7,556 nucleotides of DNA, taken from positions 1 through 7,556 of the forward strand of contig JAPLTI010000305.1 of the NCBI GenBank assembly GCA_026398285.1. The letters are read 5' to 3'. Source of the DNA: Verrucomicrobiota bacterium (GTDB lineage Bacteria; Verrucomicrobiota; Verrucomicrobiia; Chthoniobacterales; Terrimicrobiaceae). The position numbers and the translations under genes were made by a program. Shown here one piece after another: positions 1 to 6,388 of the stretch. Positions within the stretch are counted from its first letter, which is position 1. Each line of letters starts with the position of its first letter. The notes below the pieces were generated by a model, which had not been told where the DNA came from, searched no databases, and saw nothing but the letters and a program-made list of their open reading frames with translations.

Positions 1-1
1 T

Positions 2-358
2 CTCCAAAACCACGACGGCGCGCTGCGCCAAGGGATGTTTGTCGCCGTCTCGGTTCTTGTGCCAGGCACCTTCGAGCGCGTTGTCATTCCCGCCACGGCT
101 GTGATTTTCGCCCCCTATGGCGACTCGGTTTTTGTCGTGACGGAGGTCGAGAACAAGAAAGGTCCCCGGCTTGAGGCTCATCAGAAATTCATTCGTCTTG
201 GTCAGCGCGAAGGCGATCTGGTGGCTATCGAAGAAGGCCTCTCCGCCGGCGAGCGCATTGTGACCATCGGCGGCTTCAAACTTCGCAACGGCTCCCATGT
301 CGTCGCAGGCGAATCCAGCCTCCCCTCCTCCGCCAAGCCCACGCCTGCCGAGAAGTAA
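2..358 (+). CDS. RND efflux periplasmic adaptor (membrane fusion protein), 3' end only
   Basis: This is the C-terminal 118 residues of a membrane-fusion protein, the periplasmic part that couples an RND permease to an outer-membrane channel. The frame is open from base 2, so the gene begins outside the window; the first internal ATG (position 35) is not the true start. What is visible fits the family: a 'DGALRQGMFV' turn of the beta-barrel domain, the 'VVIPATAV' strand, then a membrane-proximal domain with 'VFVV', 'GLSAGERIV' and 'GGFKLRNGSHV', typical of AcrA/MexE-like adaptors. A short Pro/Ser/Lys tail follows. The stop is 18 bp before the permease start, so the two are surely co-transcribed. 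Substrate cannot be told from this piece. Family assignment is firm; the subfamily is not. Confidence 0.93.
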   Translation, partial: LQNHDGALRQGMFVAVSVLVPGTFERVVIPATAVIFAPYGDSVFVVTEVENKKGPRLEAHQKFIRLGQREGDLVAIEEGLSAGERIVTIGGFKLRNGSHVVAGESSLPSSAKPTPAEK

Positions 359-376
359 ACCAAGGCGACCCGCTCC

Positions 377-3300
377 ATGAATTTCACCGATATCTTCATT
401 CGCAAGCCGGTCCTTTCCCTTGTGGTGACCTTCGTCATCCTCGTGGCAGGTTTCCAATCCATCGGCTCGCTGAATGTTCGCCAATACCCGCGCAGTGAGA
501 ATGCCATTGTCACGGTCACCACGGCCTACATCGGAGCAAATGCAAAGCTCGTGCGGGGATTTATCACCACGCCGCTCGAACGCGCCATCGCAGCAGCGGA
601 TGGCATCGACTACATCGACTCGACGAGTTCGCAGGGGCTCTCGACCATCCAAGCTAGGCTGCGCCTGAACTATGACGCCAATAAGGCCCTTGCCGAGATC
701 AGCTCGAAGGTGAACCAAGTCCGAGGCGACCTTCCGCCGGAAGCCGAGGTGCCGGTCATCAATATTGAAACCGCAGACTCCCGCTTCGCCTCGGCCTATC
801 TGCGATTCACCTCCAGCATCCTCAAGCAAAACGAAATCACCGACTACCTCGTGCGCTCGGTCCAACCGCGCCTCACCGCCCTCCCCGGTGTGCAGCGCGC
901 GGACATTCTCGGGGCCCGCACCTTCGCCATGCGCATCTGGCTCGACCCTGTTCGCATGGCCTCGCTGGGCGTGAGCCCCTCGGATGTCCGCGCCGCCCTC
1001 GCTGCGAACAACTACCTCTCCGCCGTCGGCCAAACCAAAGGCTCATGGATCCAAGTCGATCTCACGGCGGATACCAACCTCACCTCAGTCGACGAATTCC
1101 GCCGCCTCGTAGTGCGCAAGGATGGCGAGCGTTTCATTCGCCTCGAGGACATCGCGAATATCTCGCTCGGCGCGGAGGACTACGACACCGAGGTGCGCTT
1201 CAGCGGCGAGACGGCCGTCTTCATGGGCATCTGGCCACTGCCGAATGCCAACTCGCTGGATGTCATCAAACGCGTCCGCAGCGAGATGAAGGAAATCGAA
1301 AAAGACCTTCCCACCGGCCTCCAGGCAGGCATTGCCTACGACGGCACCGTTTATATCGAAGACGCGATCAAGGAGGTCGTGAAGACGCTCGGTGAGACAC
1401 TCCTCATCGTCATAGTTGTTATTTTTCTTTTCCTGGGATCCCTGCGTTCCGTGCTGGTGCCCGTGGTGGCCATTCCCATTTCCCTCATCGGAGCCGTTTT
1501 TCTCATGCAGATTTTTGGCTTCACCATCAATTTGCTCACCCTCTTGGCCATTGTCCTGAGCGTGGGAATTGTGGTCGATGATGCCATCGTCATGGTGGAA
1601 AATGTCGAGCGCCACATGCGCGAGGGGAAGTCGCCGTTTGATGCCGCCATCCTCAGCGCGCGCGAGCTCTTCGGGCCCATCGTGGCCATGACGCTCACCT
1701 TGGCCGCCGTCTACGCACCCATCGGCCTGCAAGGCGGTCTCACGGGAACGCTCTTCCGCGAGTTCGCCTTCACGCTCGCCGGGGCCGTGCTTGTCTCTGG
1801 CATCGTCGCGCTCACGCTTTCACCGATGATGTCCTCGAAGTTGCTCACGCCGCGCTCCGAGGACGCCTGGCTGCCGCGCCATATCAATGCCACCTTTGAA
1901 AAAATCCGCTCCTTCTACGCCCGTATCCTTGATGCCACGCTCGGCGCCCGCCCGGCCGTTTACACCGCATGGATCATTCTCACCCTGGTCACGGTGCTCC
2001 TCTACACCCAGTCGCCGAAAGAACTCGCCCCAAATGAGGACCAGGGCGTTATTTTCGGAATCCTCGACACGCCGTCGAATGCCTCCATCGACCAGATGTC
2101 TGTCCATGCCACCGAGGTGAACAAGGTTTTCCAGAGCTTCCCTGAGACCGCCTACACATTCCAGATCACCCAGACATTCGGCGGCTTCTCCGGCATGGGC
2201 CTGAAAAGCTGGACTCAGCGCGACCGGACCGTCTTTGACATGACACACGAGGTTCAAGCCGGCCTCGGCAAGGTGCCCGGCGTGAGTTCCTTTGCCGTCG
2301 TTCCCCCCGCCTTGCCCGGCGGCGGCGACTTCCCTGTCGAGATCGTTGTGGCATCCACCGCCGATACCGAGCGCATCCTCGAATTCGTCGAGCAACTCAA
2401 GCTCAAGGCCGTGGCCAGCGGTAAATTCGCCTTCCCGCCAATCGTCAGCGTGAAATTTGACAGGCCGCAGGCCGAGTTCGTCATCGACCGTGACAAGGTC
2501 GCCGCTCTCGGCCTGGACCTCGCGCAAGTCGGAGCCGAACTCTCCGCCGCCGCAGGCGGAAATTTTGTGAACCGCTTCAACATGGATGGCCGCAGCTACA
2601 AGGTCATCCCGCAGATCACCCGCCTTGGGCGACTCAACGAGGACCAACTCCTCGACATCCGCATCCGAGGCCCCAAAGGCGAACTCATTCCCCTTTCCAC
2701 CGTCGCGACCGTGAAAAACAAGGTGGAGCCGCGCAACCTCCAGCGTTTCCAGCAAATGAACGCTGTCAAGCTCAGCGGTGTCGCCATCGTCCCGCTCGAC
2801 CAAGCGCTGAAATTCCTCGAAGACGAAGCCGCCAAGATTCTGCCCCGAGGCTACATTCTCGACTACACCGGCGAATCCCGCCAACTCCGCGCCGAGGGCC
2901 CTGCCAAGTTCCTTTTCACCTTCGCCCTCGCCATTGTGATGATTTTTCTCGTCCTCTCCGCCCAGTTCAACAGCTTCCGCGACCCATTCATCATCCTCCT
3001 CGGCTCCGTCCCCCTCGCCATGTTCGGCGCCCTCATTTTCACCTTCCTGAAAATGCCCGCACCGGATGTCCCATTTTGGACCAATGGATGGACCACCACG
3101 ATGAACATCTACTCACAGATCGGCCTGGTAACCCTCATCGGCCTCATCGCCAAAAATGGCATCCTCATTGTGGAATTCGCGAACCACATGCAACACGAAG
3201 GTCACTCGAAACTCGAAGCCGTCCGCAGCGCCACCCTCACCCGCCTCCGCCCCATCCTCATGACCAGCCTGGCCACCGTGTTCGGCCACTTCCCCCTCAT

Positions 3301-3445
3301 CCTCGTGACCGGAGCCGGCGCCGCCGCCCGCAATTCCATCGGCCTCGTCCTCGTCGGCGGAATGACCATTGGCACCATCTTCACCCTCCTCATCGTCCCC
3401 TCCCTCTACATGCTCATCGCTAAAGAGCAGAAAAAATTCGCATAA
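377..3445 (+). CDS. RND multidrug efflux permease, HAE1 family (AcrB/MexF-like)
   Basis: A complete 1022-residue inner-membrane proton/drug antiporter that would take substrates from the periplasm or membrane and pass them to an adaptor and outer-membrane channel. The architecture is the standard duplicated RND fold: TM1 at about 10-30, a first periplasmic porter/docking part (about 35-335), TM2-6 (about 338-490), TM7 (about 527-545), a second periplasmic part to about 840, and TM8-12 (about 845-1015). Proton-relay residues are intact: Asp401-Asp402 in 'GIVVDDAIVMVENV', Lys926 in 'IGLIAKNGILIVEF' and Thr963 in 'RLRPILMTS', matching AcrB Asp407/Asp408, Lys940 and Thr978 by motif. The TM9-TM10 stretch is about 13 residues longer than in AcrB (see findings). 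'AAGGCGA' at 362-368, 8 nt before ATG, is a fair ribosome site. Drug versus other organic substrate is unknown; the HAE1 type argues against heavy-metal (CusA) pumps. Confidence 0.96.
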   Translation: MNFTDIFIRKPVLSLVVTFVILVAGFQSIGSLNVRQYPRSENAIVTVTTAYIGANAKLVRGFITTPLERAIAAADGIDYIDSTSSQGLSTIQARLRLNYDANKALAEISSKVNQVRGDLPPEAEVPVINIETADSRFASAYLRFTSSILKQNEITDYLVRSVQPRLTALPGVQRADILGARTFAMRIWLDPVRMASLGVSPSDVRAALAANNYLSAVGQTKGSWIQVDLTADTNLTSVDEFRRLVVRKDGERFIRLEDIANISLGAEDYDTEVRFSGETAVFMGIWPLPNANSLDVIKRVRSEMKEIEKDLPTGLQAGIAYDGTVYIEDAIKEVVKTLGETLLIVIVVIFLFLGSLRSVLVPVVAIPISLIGAVFLMQIFGFTINLLTLLAIVLSVGIVVDDAIVMVENVERHMREGKSPFDAAILSARELFGPIVAMTLTLAAVYAPIGLQGGLTGTLFREFAFTLAGAVLVSGIVALTLSPMMSSKLLTPRSEDAWLPRHINATFEKIRSFYARILDATLGARPAVYTAWIILTLVTVLLYTQSPKELAPNEDQGVIFGILDTPSNASIDQMSVHATEVNKVFQSFPETAYTFQITQTFGGFSGMGLKSWTQRDRTVFDMTHEVQAGLGKVPGVSSFAVVPPALPGGGDFPVEIVVASTADTERILEFVEQLKLKAVASGKFAFPPIVSVKFDRPQAEFVIDRDKVAALGLDLAQVGAELSAAAGGNFVNRFNMDGRSYKVIPQITRLGRLNEDQLLDIRIRGPKGELIPLSTVATVKNKVEPRNLQRFQQMNAVKLSGVAIVPLDQALKFLEDEAAKILPRGYILDYTGESRQLRAEGPAKFLFTFALAIVMIFLVLSAQFNSFRDPFIILLGSVPLAMFGALIFTFLKMPAPDVPFWTNGWTTTMNIYSQIGLVTLIGLIAKNGILIVEFANHMQHEGHSKLEAVRSATLTRLRPILMTSLATVFGHFPLILVTGAGAAARNSIGLVLVGGMTIGTIFTLLIVPSLYMLIAKEQKKFA

Positions 3446-3485
3446 AACAAACGCAAGGAACGCTTAAAATACGGAAAATATTCCC

Positions 3486-3809
3486 ATGCAGTGGCTCTAC
3501 CTTTCTATAGCAATCCTTGCCGAAGTCATCGCCACCTCCTCACTCAAGGCCGCCGAAGGTTTCACCCGCCTCATCCCCTCGCTGATTGTTGTATTCGGAT
3601 ACGGAACAGCATTTTACTTTCTCTCCTTGACCCTCCGCACCATGCAAGTCGGCACCGCCTACGCCATATGGTCGGGTGTCGGCACCGTGATCATCAGCAT
3701 CGTCGCCTGGCTCCTCTACAATCAAAAACTCGACGCGCCAAGCATTCTGGGAATGGCACTAATCATTAGCGGCGTGATTATTATAAAATTCCTATCACCG
3801 CAAGGCTGA
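3486..3809 (+). CDS. Small multidrug resistance (SMR) transporter, EmrE/Qac-like
   Basis: A complete 107-residue inner-membrane protein of four predicted helices, the usual SMR size (EmrE is 110). It should act as a dual-topology dimer exchanging protons for lipophilic cations such as quaternary ammonium compounds. The key residues line up with EmrE, offset by one: Glu13 in 'AILAEVIAT' (EmrE Glu14, the coupling and substrate-binding acid), Tyr39 (EmrE Tyr40) and Trp62 in 'AYAIWSGVG' (EmrE Trp63). The 'EGFTRL' stretch after TM1 is also EmrE-like. 'AIWSGVG' favours the Qac/EmrE branch over the guanidinium exporters (Gdx/SugE), though some SMR proteins move polyamines or other metabolites. The gene starts 40 bp after the RND stop, with 'GGAAAA' 7 nt before ATG, and is probably the last gene of the efflux operon. 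Its stop codon lies in the left arm of an inverted repeat. Confidence 0.93.
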   Translation: MQWLYLSIAILAEVIATSSLKAAEGFTRLIPSLIVVFGYGTAFYFLSLTLRTMQVGTAYAIWSGVGTVIISIVAWLLYNQKLDAPSILGMALIISGVIIIKFLSPQG

Positions 3810-3874
3810 GGTTGCCAATCCACGCTCCCCCACGGGAACGCTGACGTCCCCGTCGGCACCACCACCCCAGCCTT
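3802..3874. terminator. Nested inverted repeat at the end of the efflux operon, possible terminator
   Basis: 'AAGGCTGAGG' (3802-3811, including the SMR stop codon) pairs with 'CCCCAGCCTT' (3865-3874), 9 of 10 positions. Inside it 'ACGGGAAC' (3832-3839) pairs with 'GTCCCCGT' (3846-3853), 7 of 8, around a 6-nt loop. No clean U-run follows on the plus strand, only 'AAAAATGATTTT', so this is not a textbook intrinsic terminator. Its place directly after the last efflux gene, facing a convergent operon, makes a role in 3'-end formation plausible. The pairing is seen; the function is inferred. Confidence 0.35.
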
Positions 3875-3988
3875 AAAAATGATTTTACCCGCCCCTCATC
3901 ACCCAATGTGAAACTACCGCAGGAGCGGCAACGACCTTACTCTTCCACATTTCCTGGATTTTTTGAAAATCCATCCCGTGCGCGTAAA

Positions 3989-4020
3989 CAGGCAATTCAA
4001 GGAGCGCTTGAATTCGCCTG
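3989..4020. repeat. Strong hairpin: 13-bp stem with one bulge
   Basis: 'CAGGCAATTCAAG' (3989-4001) is followed by the loop GAGCG (4002-4006), then 'CTTGAATT' (4007-4014), a single unpaired C (4015) and 'GCCTG' (4016-4020). The arms are perfectly complementary apart from the bulged C. No T-run follows on either strand, so it does not look like a simple terminator. It may be an mRNA 3'-end stabiliser for the minus operon, a palindromic repeat, or a protein-binding site. Confidence 0.5.
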
Positions 4021-4039
4021 CTGAACGGTCGAAAAGCGG

Positions 4040-4206
4040 GGGGAGTATAATGGCGAGTGACGAGTCCGCCCTTGCTGGGCTACAGCGTGGCAAGGTGGAT
4101 ACGCTGAAAGGGTGAAATCTGAGAACCTGAAAGGCGGCGAAGCCGCTGTGGCAGTCCACCGTCGCTCTATGCAGCTACAGGGTGTAGCCCTCCTGAGATA
4201 CTCCCC
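4040..4206. repeat. Composite inverted-repeat element with 9-bp inverted ends and nested stems
   Basis: 'GGGGAGTAT' (4040-4048) and 'ATACTCCCC' (4198-4206) are perfect inverted ends of a 167-bp unit. Inside are further perfect stems: CCTTGC 4070-4075 with GCAAGG 4090-4095; GGTGGA 4094-4099 with TCCACC 4155-4160; GCGGC 4134-4138, loop GAA, GCCGC 4142-4146; and GCTACA 4174-4179, loop GGG, TGTAGC 4183-4188. The first two share two bases and could be alternative pairings. An 11-bp inverted repeat, ACGCTGAAAGG (4101-4111) with CCTTTCAGCGT (4210-4220), extends the structure across the stop codon of the CsgG/PEGA gene. This resembles a dispersed palindromic repeat or a structured RNA; I cannot tell which, nor whether copies occur elsewhere. 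Confidence 0.45.
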
Positions 4207-4213
4207 TCGCCTT

Positions 4214-5026
4214 TCAGCGTGAGCCGAGTTCGGGTGTGAGCCAGATTTCTTTGAGCACCTGGACGCGGTTGCTCCAGAGGTTTCTTCCTCCTTGGCGCAG
4301 GGAGACTTCGCGGACGCCTTCCTCCACATCGGTGGTGATCGGTGTGTTGCCGACGAAGTTGCCGTCGATGAAGAGATCGAGGCCTTGGAGTTCTTGTCCA
4401 CCGGAGGTTGGTTTGATGAGCACCTTGTGGCGCGGAAGCTCTTCATTTCGGGAGGCAGAGAGGTCGCCGAAGGGGATTTTAGACAAAGCAGATTTCATCT
4501 CGGCGGCGCAGGCATCCAAGGCACGGCGGTTGTCTGTGCGTTTCACAAACTGTCTCTGTGCGACGATCCGTCCGCTTTCGACTTCGAGGGCCTTGACGGT
4601 GATGCCCGCATCGCTGCGGCTGCGGACGATGTTTTCCGTCATGCCATAGGCTGAAACGCTCTCGCGGGTCTGCGTGATGCGGTTTTTTGTGATGCTCACA
4701 ACGAGCAAAAGATCCGCTCCAGCGAGGTGGCCGAGACGGGCACGGTCATTGACGATGTTGTTGTAGGCGAGGCCTTGCTCGGCGAGGATTTTCTCCAGAT
4801 GGCGGCGACTCACGAGCGAGACGCCATCGGTTTCCATGACTCCCGCCTCGGCAAGGGACTCCACCATCTCAAGCCCGCCAGAGTCTGTCTCACCGCTTAA
4901 ATCTTCCGCAATCACTGCCAGTGCGGGATCGCGGGCTTGGACGCTGTGAGTCGTGAGGCAGGCAAGCGCAAATGCGATAAGAGTGCGTAAAAAAACTGAT
5001 CTGAAAAAGTTACCCCTATTTTCCAC
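4214..5026 (-). CDS. Secreted protein with CsgG-like domain and C-terminal PEGA domain
   Basis: With the start used here (GTG at 5026) the product is 270 residues. It opens with a Sec signal peptide: basic residues, the hydrophobic core 'LIAFALACL', and probable cleavage after 'VQA' at 31. Residues about 34-165 look like a CsgG/FlgT-type periplasmic fold: strand 'LAVIAEDL', then 'VSLVSRRHLEKILAEQGL', 'GADLLLVVSITK' and 'ALEVESGRIVAQ'. Residues about 200-268 are a PEGA domain, with 'DLFIDGNFVGNTPIT' its hallmark; PEGA domains are commonly found in envelope and surface proteins. The frame stays open upstream to ATG codons at 5137 and 5089, but those starts would overlap the preceding gene and place an interspersed repeat and a non-secretory leader before the signal peptide. 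The GTG has AGAGGA 6 nt upstream. It is last in the minus-strand operon. Export or assembly role is inferred. Confidence 0.8.
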   Translation of the reverse strand: MENRGNFFRSVFLRTLIAFALACLTTHSVQARDPALAVIAEDLSGETDSGGLEMVESLAEAGVMETDGVSLVSRRHLEKILAEQGLAYNNIVNDRARLGHLAGADLLLVVSITKNRITQTRESVSAYGMTENIVRSRSDAGITVKALEVESGRIVAQRQFVKRTDNRRALDACAAEMKSALSKIPFGDLSASRNEELPRHKVLIKPTSGGQELQGLDLFIDGNFVGNTPITTDVEEGVREVSLRQGGRNLWSNRVQVLKEIWLTPELGSR

Positions 5027-5052
5027 TCTGTGTCCTCTGTTCTCCGTGGTTA
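5024..5052 (-). repeat. Interspersed 'ACCACGGAGAACA-GAGGACACAGAG' repeat at a gene start
   Basis: Read on the minus strand, the junction between the two CsgG-like genes carries TTAACCACGGAGAACAGAGG followed by ACACAGAGTG. I recognise this as one of the A/G-rich 'accacggagaacacagagg' repeats scattered through many Verrucomicrobia, Planctomycetes and other bacterial genomes, often translated as 'TTENTE/HRGH'. Here it lies between the stop of the upstream gene (5061) and the likely GTG start (5026), and supplies both the AGAGGA (5033-5038) and the GTG. Confidence 0.6.
5033..5038 (-). promoter_or_regulatory. Shine-Dalgarno AGAGGA that decides the GTG start at 5026
   Basis: AGAGGA on the minus strand is 6 nt upstream of the GTG at 5026-5024. 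This is the only good ribosome site near the start of the CsgG/PEGA gene and puts the start immediately before a normal signal peptide. It lies inside an interspersed repeat, so it may be fortuitous. Confidence 0.45.
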
Positions 5053-5060
5053 ATTTCTGA

Positions 5061-5978
5061 TCACATCTGCTGCTGGAAGCGGGCGGCATTTGCCCACACG
5101 GCCTGGTTTTCACGCAAGGCGCTGGAGTATTTTCCATTTGGAGACATGGCGATGAGTTCTTTCAAGACGCCCTCGGCATCGGCGTAGCGGCCTGTTCCCT
5201 GATAGATAATCGCCAGGATGTATCTGGCCTCGGGGTCGGCGGGCATCTCCTGCACACCGCGTTCGGCGGATGCTGTGGCTTCGCGCCAGAGACTGGCATT
5301 TGCGAGTCGGACGGCCTCCTTAGAGGCGAGGCTCTTGGTGCTGCCAATGACGCGCCGGATTTTCAACACACTCGGATGCAGGCTCGAAAAAATCTGCTCT
5401 GCTGCCTTGTTCCGCATTTTTTGAATCATCGGATACGGATCGGGGGCGGCGGGGTAGCCATCCGACGAGAATGCCGACTGCGAGTCGCTCAACTCGATGC
5501 GGCGACCACCAGCGATCTGCGAGGAGGAGGTCAGGACAGCACGGTAATTGGCGATGTAGTTGGCGGTCGTTTTCGTGTTGTAGGAAGTGAAGGTGTTCCC
5601 GTTGTAGGTGTAGGAACTCGAATCGCTGGTCGAACCAGACAGGCCCTCGGCTTGGAGATAGATGAATGCGTCCACTCCTTTGATCCGACCGCCGCCGCGA
5701 TTTTCCACGAAGCTCATGTTTTGAAACTGCCGCTCATTGATCGTCTGGCCGAGATTCGCTCGGTCCACGAGTTGATAGTATCCTTGGTTGGCAAAAAGCT
5801 GGAACAACGCGTGCGCCATCTCACCGGCATCGGAACCGGCTTCTGGCACGATCGAAACCCGCGCGCCACGGCCCAAGCTCAACTCGGCGGGTTGCGGTGC
5901 GTCCACTGTGATTGTGGTGCACGAAGTCAGGAATGCCGAGCCGGCCAGGCAGATCAACGAAAGGAGGGTTTTTTTCAT
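5061..5978 (-). CDS. Outer-membrane-type lipoprotein with CsgG-like N-terminal domain and TPR-like C-terminal domain
   Basis: A complete 305-residue lipoprotein: signal peptide 1-19 ending in the lipobox 'FLTSC', lipidated Cys20, and no Asp at +2, which in E. coli would favour outer-membrane sorting. Residues about 38-175 follow CsgG-family topology: strand 'RVSIVPEAG', 'ALFQLFANQGYYQLVDRANL', 'GVDAFIYLQAEGL', then two Ser/Thr/Tyr-rich alternating stretches around 113-152 at the place where CsgG has its membrane beta-hairpins, and 'GRRIELSDSQ'. Residues about 218-290 are helical and TPR-like ('ASLWREATASAERGVQEMPADPEARYILAIIYQGTGRYADAEGVLKELI'-type pattern, ending near 'SPNGKYSSAL'). Possible roles are an envelope pore or assembly platform. 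The gene is 22 bp after the repeat-protein gene, with no Shine-Dalgarno visible, and starts with the same ATGAAAAAAACC as its two upstream neighbours. The CsgG relation is my reading of motifs and is not a proven homology. Confidence 0.82.
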   Translation of the reverse strand: MKKTLLSLICLAGSAFLTSCTTITVDAPQPAELSLGRGARVSIVPEAGSDAGEMAHALFQLFANQGYYQLVDRANLGQTINERQFQNMSFVENRGGGRIKGVDAFIYLQAEGLSGSTSDSSSYTYNGNTFTSYNTKTTANYIANYRAVLTSSSQIAGGRRIELSDSQSAFSSDGYPAAPDPYPMIQKMRNKAAEQIFSSLHPSVLKIRRVIGSTKSLASKEAVRLANASLWREATASAERGVQEMPADPEARYILAIIYQGTGRYADAEGVLKELIAMSPNGKYSSALRENQAVWANAARFQQQM

Positions 5979-6000
5979 AGGTCAAAAAGAGGCGAAGAAA

Positions 6001-6372
6001 CTACAGCGAACTCGAACCCATATACGAGCCGCTTTTTGCGTTGTAGCGATTCAAGCTGCGCTCGGTGGTCACGGCGATGACTCCACCGCTTACTTGGACG
6101 GCTGTGGGCTTGCCGCTGACCGAGATGGAACCTTGGAAGGAACCGGTCTGGGCGTTGTAGCGGTTCAGGGTTCCATTTGCCAAAAGCACGGCAATCGTTT
6201 CGCCATCGCAGCCGACGGAAATCGCATTGCTCACGGAGATCGAGCCTTTGAACGAACCCGTCTTGGCATCGCGGCGTTCGACGGAGGAGGGATTTTTGAG
6301 GACGGCGATGATGCCGTCGGCGTGGAGTGACATGGTGGTGAGCAGAAGAGTTGCGGCGAGGGTTTTTTTCAT
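6001..6372 (-). CDS. Secreted protein of about 2.3 internal 38-residue repeats (beta-propeller-like)
   Basis: A 123-residue protein with a Sec signal peptide ('MKKTLAATLLLTTMSLHA', cleavage near 18). The mature part is built from repeats with a period of 38: 'DAKTGSFKGSISV' (35-47), 'NAQTGSFQGSISV' (73-85) and 'NAKSGSYMGSSSL' (111-123). Matching preceding strands are 'GIIAVLKN' (20-27), 'ETIAVLLANGTLNRY' (58-72) and 'GVIAVTTERSLNRY' (97-110). The pattern, a short 'xIAV' strand then 'D/NAxTGSFxGSI', resembles blades of PQQ- or YVTN-type propellers. There are too few blades to close one, so it must oligomerise, be a fragment, or fold otherwise. It sits 16 bp after the Tyr/Pro-rich gene and 22 bp before the lipoprotein gene. 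There is no clear ribosome site. Function is unknown. Confidence 0.8.
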   Translation of the reverse strand: MKKTLAATLLLTTMSLHADGIIAVLKNPSSVERRDAKTGSFKGSISVSNAISVGCDGETIAVLLANGTLNRYNAQTGSFQGSISVSGKPTAVQVSGGVIAVTTERSLNRYNAKSGSYMGSSSL

Positions 6373-6388
6373 GAACTCGGGATGGGGA

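Larger units (their letters stand above)
3810..4213. other. Gene-free convergent intergenic region rich in inverted repeats
   Basis: About 400 bp between the plus-strand efflux genes and the minus-strand secreted-protein genes. I find no convincing gene: the minus frame 3914-4159 has no recognisable domain or signal peptide and is Cys/Arg-rich, like translated non-coding DNA. The stretch holds a run of separate hairpins: 3832-3853, 3917-3928 (CCGC/GCGG), 3956-3972 (GGATTTT, loop TTG, AAAATCC), 3989-4020, and a composite element at 4040-4206. The density of stems is the notable property. It may contain terminators for both operons, repeat elements, or a structured RNA. Confidence 0.6.

Noticed and set aside
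1820..2884. Long minus-strand open frame (354 codons) opposite the RND permease
   Set aside because: It lies wholly antisense to a well-supported permease with all family motifs; its translation has no domain pattern, and such frames are common opposite GC-rich genes.
4046..4051. Perfect TATAAT on the plus strand
   Set aside because: No acceptable -35 sequence lies 16-18 bp upstream, and there is no gene on the plus strand to serve; likely chance within the inverted repeat.
4050..4115. Short plus-strand frame of 21 codons with GGGGGAG just upstream of the ATG
   Set aside because: The purine run and ATG lie in the inverted end of the structured element; spacing is only 4 nt and the peptide resembles nothing known.
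3914..4159. Minus-strand open frame of 81 codons in the intergenic region
   Set aside because: It runs through several hairpins, has no signal peptide or domain and no ribosome site, and is best read as non-coding DNA.
4292..4654. Plus-strand open frame of 120 codons
   Set aside because: It is antisense to the CsgG/PEGA gene and shows no motif; the minus-strand reading gives a clear PEGA signature.
5376..6080. Plus-strand open frame of 234 codons
   Set aside because: It is antisense to the lipoprotein gene 5061-5978, which has a proper signal peptide and lipobox; the plus-strand translation has no recognisable features.
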